Of a DNA stretch of 64,000 bases, positions 8,186-16,527 are shown piece after piece (the first letter of the stretch is position 1; every line of letters starts with the position of its first letter). The stretch is from positions 5,884 through 69,883 of the forward strand of contig JAYPOZ010000012.1 of assembly GCA_038131165.1 (NCBI GenBank). The letters are read 5' to 3'. The notes beneath the pieces were generated by a model. The model was not told where the DNA came from and did no database searches. It saw nothing but the letters and a program-made list of their open reading frames with translations. This DNA comes from UBA6544 sp038131165 (GTDB taxonomy: Bacteria; Pseudomonadota; Alphaproteobacteria; UBA8366). Both the position numbers and the translations under genes were made by a program.

Positions 8186-9538
8186 ATGCGATTCGCCGAT
8201 CCGTCACAATACGTCATGGACGACCCCGAAAAGGGCGTCTTCCGCGTCCACCGCGACGTCTACACCGATCCCGAGATCTTCGAGATGGAGATCAAGAACA
8301 TCTTCGAGGGGACCTGGGTCTATCTCTGCCACGATTCTCAGGTCAAGAATCCGTTCGACTTCTACTGCACCAAGATCGGACGGCGCTCGGTCATCGTCTC
8401 GCGCGACGAGCACGGCAAGCTGCACGGCTTCTTCAACACCTGCCGGCACCGCGGCGCCACGCTCTGCCAGACGGAGACGGGCAATGCCAAGTACCACGTC
8501 TGCAACTATCACGGCTGGGCCTATGACGCGTCCGGCAAGAACATCGACATCAAGGACAAGGAACAGGGCTGCTATACGGAAGCCTTCGACGAGCAGGACC
8601 ACAACCTGATCCCGCTGCCGCGCTTCGACAGCTATCAGGGCCTCATCTTCGCCAGCCTCAATCCGGACGTGCCCACGCTGGACGAGCATCTCGGCGAGGC
8701 GAAGATTCTGCTCGACCTAGTGGCGGAACAGAGCCCGGAGGGGATGGAAGTCGTGCCCGGCCGCTCCGACTATACCTATAATGCCAACTGGAAGCTGCAG
8801 ATGGACAACGGGATGGACCCCTACCATCTGACCTCCACGCACACGACCTTCATGAAGGTCGTGCAGCGCCGCCAGGACGGCGAGAGCGTCAACGAGCAGG
8901 TCCAATCGCCGGACTTCCGCGACCGCTTCGCCATGGCCGCCGGCATGTATACCTTCAAGAACGGCCACAGCATGATCTGGAACGAACATCCAAAGCCGGA
9001 AACGCAGCCGTTCTGGGGCATGATCGAAAAGGTCCGCCCGAAGGTCGGCGATGTCCGCGCCAAATGGATGGCGCGCTCGCGCAACATCACCATCTTCCCG
9101 AACCTGCAGTTCAACGATTCGACCTCGCTGGTGCTGCGCACCTATATCCCGCATGCGCCGGATTGCACCGAGATGAAGGTCTACAGCTTCGCGCCGGTCA
9201 ACGAGCCGGACGAGTTGCGCGCCAAGCGGGTGCGCCAGCACGAGGATTTTTTCAACTCAAGCGGCATGGCGACGCCGGACGACACGATCTGCTACGCGGA
9301 CTGTCAGGAGGGCTATCTCTCCTTCCCGGGTGAGTATCTGCAAAGCTTCGAGCGCGGCATGGCGACCATGATCCACGGCCCGGACGAGGAAGCCAAGGAA
9401 CTCGGCATGGTGCCGGAGACCAGTCTCTACGGGAATTTCCTCAATCAGGGCGAGACTTCCTATCACGGTCCTTACCGGGAATGGTCGCGCCTGATGCGCG
9501 CCGGCCACAACCGCGAACAACCGCTCGCCGCCGAATAG
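8186..9538 (+). CDS. Rieske aromatic ring-hydroxylating dioxygenase, large (alpha) subunit
   Basis: The 450-residue protein carries the Rieske [2Fe-2S] ligands as Cys86-x-His88 (CRHRG) and Cys106-x2-His109 (CNYHGW). It also has the mononuclear iron site D211-x2-H214-x4-H219 (DPYHLTSTH), where D211 also bridges to the Rieske centre of the next subunit in this family. Benzoate/anthranilate-type enzymes are the closest in layout. It would add O2 across an aromatic ring or a related acid. The ATG at 8186 follows GAGG by nine bases and matches the family start. A longer in-frame extension overlapping the Pat gene is rejected. The small subunit follows after 12 bases. No ferredoxin or reductase gene is nearby, so electrons must come from elsewhere. 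Confidence 0.93.
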   Translation: MRFADPSQYVMDDPEKGVFRVHRDVYTDPEIFEMEIKNIFEGTWVYLCHDSQVKNPFDFYCTKIGRRSVIVSRDEHGKLHGFFNTCRHRGATLCQTETGNAKYHVCNYHGWAYDASGKNIDIKDKEQGCYTEAFDEQDHNLIPLPRFDSYQGLIFASLNPDVPTLDEHLGEAKILLDLVAEQSPEGMEVVPGRSDYTYNANWKLQMDNGMDPYHLTSTHTTFMKVVQRRQDGESVNEQVQSPDFRDRFAMAAGMYTFKNGHSMIWNEHPKPETQPFWGMIEKVRPKVGDVRAKWMARSRNITIFPNLQFNDSTSLVLRTYIPHAPDCTEMKVYSFAPVNEPDELRAKRVRQHEDFFNSSGMATPDDTICYADCQEGYLSFPGEYLQSFERGMATMIHGPDEEAKELGMVPETSLYGNFLNQGETSYHGPYREWSRLMRAGHNREQPLAAE

Positions 9539-9550
9539 AGGAGCCCGCCA

Positions 9551-10054
9551 ATGTCCGAGAGAGACCTGCTCGCCGAGGGCGTGGACGTGCTGTCGCGCGA
9601 AGCCCTCTACATCGACATGCGGCGCTGGGAGGAATGGATCGACCTGTTCCACGAGGACGCGGTCTTCTGGGCGCCCGCATGGCGCAACGACGAGGAGCTG
9701 ACCGATAACGTCAAGCGCGAAATCTCGCTGTTCTATTTCGAGACCCGCGCCGGGATCGAGGACCGGGTCTGGCGCATCAACACGAAACAAGCCCCGGCCC
9801 TCTTCCCGCTGGCCCGCACCACGCACACGATCACGAATTCGGTCTTCGACAACCCGCCGAGCGACACGGAGATGACGCTCCATTCGGCATGGACCTGCCA
9901 TACTTATTCGCTCCGCGACCGCTCCCAGCACGCCTTCTTCGGGCGCTACGAACACGATCTGAAGAAATTCGACGGCAGATGGAAGATCACCCGAAAGAAG
10001 GTGATCCTGATGAACGATTACATCCCCGCGGTGATCGACGTCTTCTGCGTCTGA
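9551..10054 (+). CDS. Ring-hydroxylating dioxygenase, small (beta) subunit
   Basis: This 167-residue protein has the cone-shaped SnoaL/NTF2-like fold expected of beta subunits. YIDMRRWEEWIDLFHEDAVFWAPAW near residue 18-42 is the signature region, and the C-terminal half has the WKITRKKVIL strand. It sits 12 bases after the alpha subunit with a GAGGAG ribosome site at the end of that gene, and has the usual length. It is structural in the alpha3beta3 hexamer and helps shape substrate preference. Confidence 0.92.
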   Translation: MSERDLLAEGVDVLSREALYIDMRRWEEWIDLFHEDAVFWAPAWRNDEELTDNVKREISLFYFETRAGIEDRVWRINTKQAPALFPLARTTHTITNSVFDNPPSDTEMTLHSAWTCHTYSLRDRSQHAFFGRYEHDLKKFDGRWKITRKKVILMNDYIPAVIDVFCV

Positions 10055-10073
10055 CCTTGGCCTCGGCCTCCGC

Positions 10074-10094
10074 CATCCTGCGTCTGTCGAAGGA
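10074..10094. repeat. REP-like repeat, copy 1 (degenerate)
   Basis: Twenty-one bases here match the copy at 11180-11200 at 18 positions, sharing the exact core CTGTCGAAGGA. This copy has lost the outer palindrome arms. It lies in the 130-base space between the dioxygenase beta subunit and glutaminase. Sequences of this type are common intergenic palindromes in Proteobacteria drafts. Confidence 0.45.
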
Positions 10095-10184
10095 GAGAGC
10101 CTCTCCCATTATGCGTATTGCCCGGCGCCGCCGGCGCGCTCATATTCCGCTGTAATAACACTCCTGAAAGACGGGAAGCAGCGC

Positions 10185-11111
10185 ATGACGGACGATATCG
10201 ATGCGATCCTGGGCGAGATTGCCGCGGAAGTACGCCCCAATCTCGGGACCGGGCGAGTCGCCAACTATATTCCGGCCCTCGCCAAGGCCGATCCGATGAA
10301 GTTCGGCATGGCGGTGACGACCCTCGGCGGCGACGTCTTCACGGTCGGCGACGCGGATGAGCGCTTCTCCATCCAGAGTATCTCCAAGGTCTTCGGCCTG
10401 ACCATGGCGCTCGGCGAGGTCGGCGGAGAACTCTGGGACCGGGTCGGGCGCGAGCCCTCCGGCACCGCCTTCAATTCGCTGGTCCAACTCGAGCACGAGC
10501 ACGGTATTCCACGTAATCCGCTGATCAACGCGGGCGCTATCGTCGTCACCGATGTCAACGTCTCCCACTGCCAAAGCGGGCAGCCGATCGACAAGATTGT
10601 CGATTTTCTGCGCGCCCGGAGTGGCAGCACCGAGGTCGGGGTCGACAAGGAGGTCGCGCGCTCGGAGGCGGAGACCGGATTCCGCAACGTCGCGATGGCG
10701 AACTTCATGAAATCCTTCGGCAACCTGACCAACCATGTGGATACGGTACTCGACACCTATTTCCAACAATGCGCGATCACCATGAGTTGCCGCGAGCTGT
10801 CGCGCGCGGTGCTTTACCTCGCGGGCCGGGGTACCGACCCGATCCTCAGGCAGCAGATCGTGGCGCCGCAGCGGGCAAAGCGAATCAATTCACTGATGCT
10901 GACCTGCGGCCATTACGACGCCTCGGGCGATTTTGCCTTCCGCGTCGGTCTGCCGGGCAAGAGCGGCGTCGCGGGCGGCATTGTCGCCGTGGTGCCGCGC
11001 CGCATGGGCATCGCGGTCTGGTCGCCCGGCCTCAACGCCCAAGGCAATTCCTTTGTCGGCACGATGGCCCTGGAGAAATTCGCCGAGAAGACCGGGTATT
11101 CGGTTTTCTAG
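10185..11111 (+). CDS. glsA: Glutaminase (GlsA family)
   Basis: The 308-residue enzyme hydrolyses L-glutamine to glutamate and ammonia in the cytoplasm. It belongs to the beta-lactamase-fold glutaminases: the S-x-x-K catalytic pair is Ser65/Lys68 in RFSIQSISKVF, followed by NPLINAGAI near residue 109 and NYLT-region equivalent around the middle. GVAGGI near residue 260 is also conserved. Its length equals that of E. coli YbaS/YneH. GGGAAG stands about seven bases before the ATG. It is flanked on both sides by REP-like repeats and appears to be a single-gene unit unrelated to the dioxygenase upstream. Confidence 0.96.
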   Translation: MTDDIDAILGEIAAEVRPNLGTGRVANYIPALAKADPMKFGMAVTTLGGDVFTVGDADERFSIQSISKVFGLTMALGEVGGELWDRVGREPSGTAFNSLVQLEHEHGIPRNPLINAGAIVVTDVNVSHCQSGQPIDKIVDFLRARSGSTEVGVDKEVARSEAETGFRNVAMANFMKSFGNLTNHVDTVLDTYFQQCAITMSCRELSRAVLYLAGRGTDPILRQQIVAPQRAKRINSLMLTCGHYDASGDFAFRVGLPGKSGVAGGIVAVVPRRMGIAVWSPGLNAQGNSFVGTMALEKFAEKTGYSVF

Positions 11112-11175
11112 GGTTCTGGTCACTTTCCGCCATTCGAGCCCTGCGCAGCTTGGCCGGAATAACCGATTGGAAGTT

Positions 11176-11206
11176 CCGTCATTCTGAGCCTGTCGAAGGA
11201 TGACGG
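11176..11206. repeat. REP-like palindrome, copy 2, between convergent genes
   Basis: CCGTCATTC at 11176-11184 pairs with GGATGACGG at 11198-11206 (eight pairs plus one G-U) around a loop holding CTGTCGAAG. It lies in the 106-base space where glsA and the TauD gene converge, so it may end transcription from both sides. There is no U-run on either strand. It shares 18 of 21 core positions with the copy upstream of glsA. Confidence 0.55.
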
Positions 11207-11217
11207 GCGCTGGGCCC

Positions 11218-12087
11218 CTAGAACGGCGTGTCGCCCTGCAGCGTGACCCGCTGCATGATCCGCCGCGCGTTGGGGAAATCGTTCACCGCGTAATGCATGG
11301 TGCAGCGGTTGTCCCACATCGCGACGGAGCCGGGCCGCCACTTGAAGCGGCAGGTGAACTCGGGCCGCACCGCGTGGGCGGACAGCTGATCGAGCAGAGG
11401 TTTCGACTCCTCCACCGTCATCCCTTCGATGCGGCTGAAATGCGTGGTACTGAGATAGAGCGCCTTGCGCCCGGTCTCGGGATGGGTGCGCACGATCGGA
11501 TGCATCACCTCGCGCTCCTCCGGTGCCTGGGCCACCGTCATGTCCTTGGCGACGCCTACTTTGAAACGGTTGGCGTTCTTGCCGTAGGTATTGGCGTTGG
11601 TGAAGACAATGCGTAGATCGGCGAGCATCCGCTTCATTCCGTCGGAGAGCGCGTCGTAGGCGGTATAGAGACCGGCGAACATCGTATCGCCCCCCGCCTC
11701 CGGCACCTCCATGCCGTAGAGAATCGTCCCAAGCGCCGGCATTTCCTCATAAGCAAGGTCGGAGTGCCAGGCGTTGCCGAAATGGTGTACATCTGTCGGC
11801 TCCTTCACGATCCGGAAGACATCCGGGTAGTCGTCCATGCCCTTCACGTAGCTGTGTCGGTTGAGCGGGCCGAAGAGACGGCCGAACGCCATCTGTGTCT
11901 CCGGCGTCAGGTCCTGATCGCGGAAAAAGATGACGCTGTGATCGAGGAAGGCCTGATGGATCTCGGCATAGGTTTCCTGATCCACGTTGGTGATATCGAC
12001 GCCGAATATCTCCGCGCCGAGAGCGCCGGCCAAAGGCACCACTTCGATCCGGGTGTACTGTTTTTCCGATTGCATCGCCGCCGACAT
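11218..12087 (-). CDS. TauD/TfdA-family Fe(II)/2-oxoglutarate dioxygenase
   Basis: This 289-residue enzyme has the iron facial triad His108-x-Asp110 (NAWHSDLAYEE) and His265 (DNRCTMHYAVND), with Arg276/Arg280 placed to hold 2-oxoglutarate. MWDNRCTMHYA is the family signature. Such enzymes hydroxylate taurine, sulfonates, phenoxy acids or other small acids using O2 and 2-oxoglutarate. The substrate is unknown and no sulfonate transporter is nearby. The start at 12087 is chosen because GGAG lies about ten bases upstream. An ATG 15 codons earlier is possible. It is the last gene of a leftward group and is separated from the luciferase-like gene before it by 137 bases containing a hairpin. Confidence 0.9.
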   Translation of the reverse strand: MSAAMQSEKQYTRIEVVPLAGALGAEIFGVDITNVDQETYAEIHQAFLDHSVIFFRDQDLTPETQMAFGRLFGPLNRHSYVKGMDDYPDVFRIVKEPTDVHHFGNAWHSDLAYEEMPALGTILYGMEVPEAGGDTMFAGLYTAYDALSDGMKRMLADLRIVFTNANTYGKNANRFKVGVAKDMTVAQAPEEREVMHPIVRTHPETGRKALYLSTTHFSRIEGMTVEESKPLLDQLSAHAVRPEFTCRFKWRPGSVAMWDNRCTMHYAVNDFPNARRIMQRVTLQGDTPF

Positions 12088-12137
12088 AGTTCTTCCGCTC
12101 CCTTGTTCGAAGGTCCGTATTTTCATCCCCATCCTAA

Positions 12138-12160
12138 CCTTCCCCCATCGGGGAGAAGGG
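12138..12160. repeat. GC-rich hairpin in intergenic space (REP-like)
   Basis: CCTTCCCCC and GGGGAGAAGG form an imperfect stem around ATC. Such hairpins recur in intergenic positions of many GC-rich drafts. Here it lies between the luciferase-like gene and the TauD gene on the same strand. There is no U-run, so termination is uncertain. Confidence 0.4.
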
Positions 12161-12224
12161 ATAATTCGGACGAGAAGAGATTATATCGCTCCCGGGACGT
12201 CGTGGGAAAGCGACAGCCCCGCCC

Positions 12225-13097
12225 TTACAGATCCGCGTATCGCTCGATGGTCTCGCGCCATTTCAGCACGTCTTCCGGCCCCTCGATGCCGCGCGATTTG
12301 ACCCCGGCAAGGCCCACGACCGGCACCATCATCCGGGTCACCCCCGATTTTGCGAGGCCTTCCATCTCCTCCGGATCCTCCGGCATGTTGGTGACGATCT
12401 CGATCGCGTCCGGATCGCGGCCTGCTTCCTCGGCCGACCGGCGCACCAGATCGACCAGCTCCGTAACATATTCCCGCGCCGGGAAAAAACCGTCGCCGAG
12501 ACGCCCGGCGCGCCGCGCCGCCGCCTTCGAATGCCCGCCGACGATGATCGGCACACTCTTATTCGCCGGTTGCGGCTGGCAGTGGGCGGCGTCGAAATTG
12601 ACGAATTCACCGTGATAGGTCGGCCGTTCTGAGGACCAAAGCTCGCGCATCGCCTCGATATATTCGTCGGTGCGTTTGCCGCGCCGCTCGAACGGCACCC
12701 CGAGGGCCGCGAATTCCTCGGCCAGCCAGCCGACCCCGATGCCGAGCAGTGCCCGCCCGCCCGACATGTAATCTAGGGTCGCGACCTGCTTGGCGGTGAC
12801 CACCGGATCGCGCTGCGGCAGCACCATCACGCCGGTGCCGAGCTTCAGGGTCGTCGTCCTGGCCGCGACATAGGTCATCCAGATCAGGCAATCGGGCCGC
12901 GGGTTCGCCGGCGTGCCGGAACTCATGCGCCCGTCCTCGGAATAGGGATACGTGGGCGCGTATTCCTCCGGGACCACCACGTGGTCGATGGTCCAGAGCG
13001 ATTCGAAACCCGCCGCCTCCGCCGCCTGCGCCAGTTCCACCGCCGGGCCCGCCTCGACATATTGCCGCGTGTTGCAATAGCGCAGTCCGAATTTCAT
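12225..13097 (-). CDS. Luciferase-like (LLM) flavin oxidoreductase, paralogue A
   Basis: The 290-residue TIM-barrel protein begins MKFGLRYCN and has TIDHVVVPEEY near 36, YVAARTTTLKLGTGV near 76, GGRALLGIGVGWLAEEF near 113 and PIIVGGHSKAAARRAGRLGDGFFPA near 183 (in overlapping pieces). This is the layout of the F420/FMN-dependent Rv2161c-type LLM oxidoreductases. It uses reduced flavin or F420 to oxidise or reduce an unknown substrate. It is a near-duplicate of the gene at 13684-14556: residues 179-208 are identical and there is no length change. The start overlaps the stop of the small membrane protein by ATGA at 13094-13097. Confidence 0.9.
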   Translation of the reverse strand: MKFGLRYCNTRQYVEAGPAVELAQAAEAAGFESLWTIDHVVVPEEYAPTYPYSEDGRMSSGTPANPRPDCLIWMTYVAARTTTLKLGTGVMVLPQRDPVVTAKQVATLDYMSGGRALLGIGVGWLAEEFAALGVPFERRGKRTDEYIEAMRELWSSERPTYHGEFVNFDAAHCQPQPANKSVPIIVGGHSKAAARRAGRLGDGFFPAREYVTELVDLVRRSAEEAGRDPDAIEIVTNMPEDPEEMEGLAKSGVTRMMVPVVGLAGVKSRGIEGPEDVLKWRETIERYADL

Positions 13098-13660
13098 TCG
13101 CTCTCATCCTTCAATTGACGAAATGCCGCCGCCTTAAAATCTCTGGTGCCGACATGAAAAATAATCCAGGCCGCCATTAGCACACATATCGAAACACCCA
13201 AAAGAGTGTGTACCTTCCAATTCGTACTTAGAGTTACGCTGTAAAACGTCCAAATCAGTGCGAGATTAACGATCGCACCACGCACAATGCGATCTCTGCT
13301 GCGACGCAGGTGGAGTTGAAGGCCGACGTCTCTATTCGCCTTGAATATGGATACTGTCCGCGAAGATTTCGCCGTCTCGGATGGCTTGCCGTTATCGCCG
13401 GCATTCAATGAATCGTTAGCCTTCGCGTCATCCTTGTCGCTCAGAAGTTTCCGCAACGGCGTCTCAAATATTACGGCCCCGACGGCTTCAACGACGATGC
13501 CGAGCACATAGGCGATTGGCACCAGCGCGAAAGCACCGACCCCTGCCGAAAAACTTATCGCGATATCGTTCGGTATTTCGTCTGCAAAACCGAGGTAAAT
13601 CCAGATCAACGCAACCGATCCATTTATCAAATACTCGATGTAAAAGGTCGTCGAATTCAT
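13094..13660 (-). CDS. Hypothetical membrane protein between two LLM paralogues
   Basis: I do not recognise this 188-residue protein. It has an N-terminal hydrophobic segment (about 8-25), a second long one (about 35-65) and two more near the C-terminus (about 129-145 and 153-170). The central loop (about 72-125) is hydrophilic, lysine- and arginine-rich and probably cytoplasmic. Codon and base use is visibly more AT-rich than in its neighbours. It lies 23 bases after paralogue B and overlaps paralogue A by ATGA, so it is cotranslated with it. A late insertion between duplicated genes is a reasonable reading. Confidence 0.75.
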   Translation of the reverse strand: MNSTTFYIEYLINGSVALIWIYLGFADEIPNDIAISFSAGVGAFALVPIAYVLGIVVEAVGAVIFETPLRKLLSDKDDAKANDSLNAGDNGKPSETAKSSRTVSIFKANRDVGLQLHLRRSRDRIVRGAIVNLALIWTFYSVTLSTNWKVHTLLGVSICVLMAAWIIFHVGTRDFKAAAFRQLKDESE

Positions 13661-13683
13661 TTACCTAAAAATCCGGCCTGGCT

Positions 13684-14556
13684 TCATGCATCCCGATACT
13701 TATCGATGATCTCGCTCCAGCGGGCGAGATCGCCGGGCCCGCTTGCCGAGGTGCTCTTGAGGCCGAACATCGGGATAATCGGCAGCAGCACCCGGTCGAC
13801 GCCAGCCTTCGCCAGGTTCGGCAGCTCGTCCAGGTCCTCCGGCATGCTGACGGTGAATTCGATGGCGTCGGGATCGCGGCCATTCTCTTCCGCCGTCCGC
13901 TTGGCGAGATCGAACAGATCGGTCGGCACGCCCCGCGCCGGAAAGAACCCGTCGCCGAGACGCCCGGCGCGCCGGGCCGCCGCCTTCGAATGGCCGCCGA
14001 CGATGATCGGCACGGACTTGTTCGGCGGCTGCGGTTGACAGTGGGCGCCATCGAAATTGATGAACTCGCCGTGAAAGTTCGGCTTTTCGGCAGACCAAAG
14101 TTCGCGCATCGCGCCGATATATTCGTCGGTGGCGCGCCCGCGCGCTTCGAATGGGGCGTTCAGGGCCCGGAACTCTTCCTCCATCCAGCCGACGCCGATG
14201 CCGAGCAGCACGCGCCCGCCCGACATGTAATCCAGCGTCGCTACCTGTTTTGCGGTGACCACCGGATTGCGCTGCGGCACGATCAGGATACCGGTGCCGA
14301 ACTTGATCCGCTCCGTCCGCGCCGCAACATAGGTCATCCAGATCAGCGGATCGGGCAGCGGAATGTCGTTCTTGCCGCCCGCCATCTTGCCGTCGTCGGT
14401 ATAGGGATACTGCGACTCATAACCCTCCGGCACGACCACGTGATCGACGGTCCAGGCGGATTCAAACCCCGCCGCTTCCGCCGCCTGCACCAGTTCGACG
14501 GCGTTTTCCGGCTTGGTGTAGCGCGCCGTGTTGCAGTATCTGACTCCGAATTTCAT
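13684..14556 (-). CDS. Luciferase-like (LLM) flavin oxidoreductase, paralogue B
   Basis: This 290-residue protein has the same landmarks as paralogue A: MKFGVRYCN, DHVVVPEGY, PQRNPVVTAKQVATLDYMSGG and GIGVGWMEEEF. The exact length match and identical residue block 179-208 point to tandem duplication. The DNA of that block is also nearly identical. Differences gather at the N-terminal substrate-facing loops (residues 44-70) and the C-terminal 80 residues, as expected if the two have different substrates. It overlaps the third LLM gene upstream by ATGA at 14553-14556. Confidence 0.9.
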   Translation of the reverse strand: MKFGVRYCNTARYTKPENAVELVQAAEAAGFESAWTVDHVVVPEGYESQYPYTDDGKMAGGKNDIPLPDPLIWMTYVAARTERIKFGTGILIVPQRNPVVTAKQVATLDYMSGGRVLLGIGVGWMEEEFRALNAPFEARGRATDEYIGAMRELWSAEKPNFHGEFINFDGAHCQPQPPNKSVPIIVGGHSKAAARRAGRLGDGFFPARGVPTDLFDLAKRTAEENGRDPDAIEFTVSMPEDLDELPNLAKAGVDRVLLPIIPMFGLKSTSASGPGDLARWSEIIDKYRDA

Positions 14557-15473
14557 TTCAGCCTCGCACAGAGTTCGAACACTTCCTCGATCGCCTTGAA
14601 TTGGTTGCCCTGGGCCGAGGAGGGCACCAGAATCGGCGTCTTGATACCGGCGTCATACCAAGCTTCGAGCCCTTCCAGCACCTTGGAGGTCGGGCCGTAG
14701 AGCGTATTGTCGGAAAGCCAGCGTTCGCTCAGACATTTGCCGATGGCTTCCGGGTCACCGCCCGCCTCCATCGCCTTCTCGACCCCCGCCATTTCCTCCT
14801 CGTAGCCCGCTTCCTTCCAGTAATTCCGATAATTGGTCAGCTGGGCATAATGGACCAGCGTCTTGCGGTTGACCGCCGCCGCCGTCGCCTCGTTCTCGTA
14901 GATGCAGGTCGGGATCATGTCGCCGATGAAGAAATTCGGGTCCTGGCGTTTCGCCTCCGGGACGACGCTCAGGGACTCCGCCATGTGCGAGCGCGAGCCG
15001 TTGGCGAACACCATCCCGTCGGCGATCTCGGCAGCCAGTGCGATCATTTTCTTGCGCAGGGTCGCGAGTACGATTGGCGGCAGATCGCCGATCATCTTGG
15101 CGTTCCGCGCGGTCTCGACGAAATGCCGGGTGTCCGCGAGCGGCTTGCCGACGGTGACCCCAAAACGGGCATGCGAGGGCGCATGGGCAACGCCGATACC
15201 GAATTTGAACCGTCCATTCGAGACCTCGTGGATGAAAGCCGCCGCCTGCGCCAAATCGAGAGGGGCGCGGAAGTAAATCGGGCAGATCGAGGTGCCGAAC
15301 TCGATCTTGTCGGTCGCCACCGCGAGCGCCGTCGCCAGCGCCATGTTGTCGCCGAGGGACGGCATATAGATGCCCGCAAAACCGCGCGTCTCCGCCTCTT
15401 TCGCGAACTCGATGATCCGGTGTCGGCGCGTCGGCACGGCGGCCAGCGATATGGCGGGCATTTGAATGGGCAT
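14553..15473 (-). CDS. Luciferase-like (LLM) flavin oxidoreductase, divergent type
   Basis: At 306 residues this is a more distant LLM member: MPAISLAAVPTRRHRI at the start, GFAGIYMPSLGDNMALATALA near 35, FGTSICPIYFRAPLDLAQAA near 61 and GVAHAPSHARFGV near 94. These resemble methylene-tetrahydromethanopterin reductase-type proteins. The ATG at 15473 is preferred to a GTG three codons earlier because GGAG lies ten bases before the ATG but only touches the GTG. It heads the leftward set of LLM genes and the membrane protein. The divergent LLM gene at 15583 starts 109 bases away. Confidence 0.86.
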   Translation of the reverse strand: MPIQMPAISLAAVPTRRHRIIEFAKEAETRGFAGIYMPSLGDNMALATALAVATDKIEFGTSICPIYFRAPLDLAQAAAFIHEVSNGRFKFGIGVAHAPSHARFGVTVGKPLADTRHFVETARNAKMIGDLPPIVLATLRKKMIALAAEIADGMVFANGSRSHMAESLSVVPEAKRQDPNFFIGDMIPTCIYENEATAAAVNRKTLVHYAQLTNYRNYWKEAGYEEEMAGVEKAMEAGGDPEAIGKCLSERWLSDNTLYGPTSKVLEGLEAWYDAGIKTPILVPSSAQGNQFKAIEEVFELCARLK

Positions 15474-15582
15474 GTTTCGCACTCTCCTTCGCGGGAATGA
15501 TGGCTCTTTGCTACCGTCTGTCTGGCCCCAGATTTACTATACAGTTAGGCGCAACCGCGCCGCGGGACAGGGAGGGCTTGCC

Positions 15583-16431
15583 ATGGACATCGGTTTTTTC
15601 AGCTACAACACGGAATACGGCATCCGCGCCGACGATCTGGCGCGCGAGCTTGAAGCGCGCGGCTTCGACTCTCTCTGGGTCGGCGAACACACCCATATCC
15701 CGGCGAGCCGCGAGACGCCATTTCCCGGCGGCGGCGACCTGCCGAAGCCCTACTATCATATGAGCGACCCTTTCGTGACCCTGGGCATGGCCGCGGCGGT
15801 GACGGAAAAGCTCAAGCTCGGCACCGGGATCAGCCTGGTGGTCGAGCACGATCCCATCGCGCTCGCGAAATCCGTCGCCACCCTCGATTACTATTCCGGC
15901 GGCCGGTTCCTGTTCGGCATCGGCGGCGGCTGGAACAAGGAAGAGATGGAGAACCACGGCTTCCCCTTCGACCGACGCTGGAAGCTGCTGCGCGAGCGGG
16001 TCGAGGCGATGAAGGCCATCTGGACGCAGGAAGAAGCAAGCTATACGGGCGAGTTCGTCAATTTCGATCGCATCATTACCAATCCGAAGCCGGCTCAGGA
16101 CCCGCACCCGCCGATCTTCATGGGGGGTGCCACGGAGATGTCGCTGAAGCGGGTCGCCCGATACTGCAACGGCTGGATGCCCATTGACGTACTGCTCAAG
16201 GACCCGGAAGCCATGGTCGCGAAGATGCGCCAGGTGGTGAGCGAGGAAGGCCGCGATCCCGACGAGATCGAACTCTCCGCCTTCTGCCAACGGGGCCGCG
16301 ACCGCGACGCCCTGAAACGGTTCCGTGCGGCCGGTTTCACCCGCGCCATTGTCGGTCTGCCCAACCGGGAGCGCGGCGAAGTGCTGAAATTCATCGACGG
16401 CTATGTCGGACTGGGCGAGGAGATCGGCTAG
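15583..16431 (+). CDS. Luciferase-like (LLM) flavin oxidoreductase, Rv2161c-like
   Basis: This 282-residue protein has MDIGFFSYNTEY at the start, GFDSLWVGEHTHIPASRETPFP near 24, LGTGISLVVEHDPIALAKSVATLDYYSGGRFLFGIGGGWNKEE around 70-110 and PPIFMGGATEMSLKRVARYCNGW near 164. These match the probable-F420 LLM subgroup. GGGAGGG stands about seven bases before the ATG at 15583, which decides the start against a longer in-frame extension. It is the only rightward member of the LLM cluster and precedes the FMO-type gene by 96 bases. Confidence 0.9.
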   Translation: MDIGFFSYNTEYGIRADDLARELEARGFDSLWVGEHTHIPASRETPFPGGGDLPKPYYHMSDPFVTLGMAAAVTEKLKLGTGISLVVEHDPIALAKSVATLDYYSGGRFLFGIGGGWNKEEMENHGFPFDRRWKLLRERVEAMKAIWTQEEASYTGEFVNFDRIITNPKPAQDPHPPIFMGGATEMSLKRVARYCNGWMPIDVLLKDPEAMVAKMRQVVSEEGRDPDEIELSAFCQRGRDRDALKRFRAAGFTRAIVGLPNRERGEVLKFIDGYVGLGEEIG

Positions 16432-16527
16432 GGCGGTGTCATTGCCCTCCACCGAAACGGGGACTGCGCGGCTTCGCCGCAGCTCTGCGATATTGGCCCG
16501 CGGGCGTAACGGCTTAAACTTGTTCCC

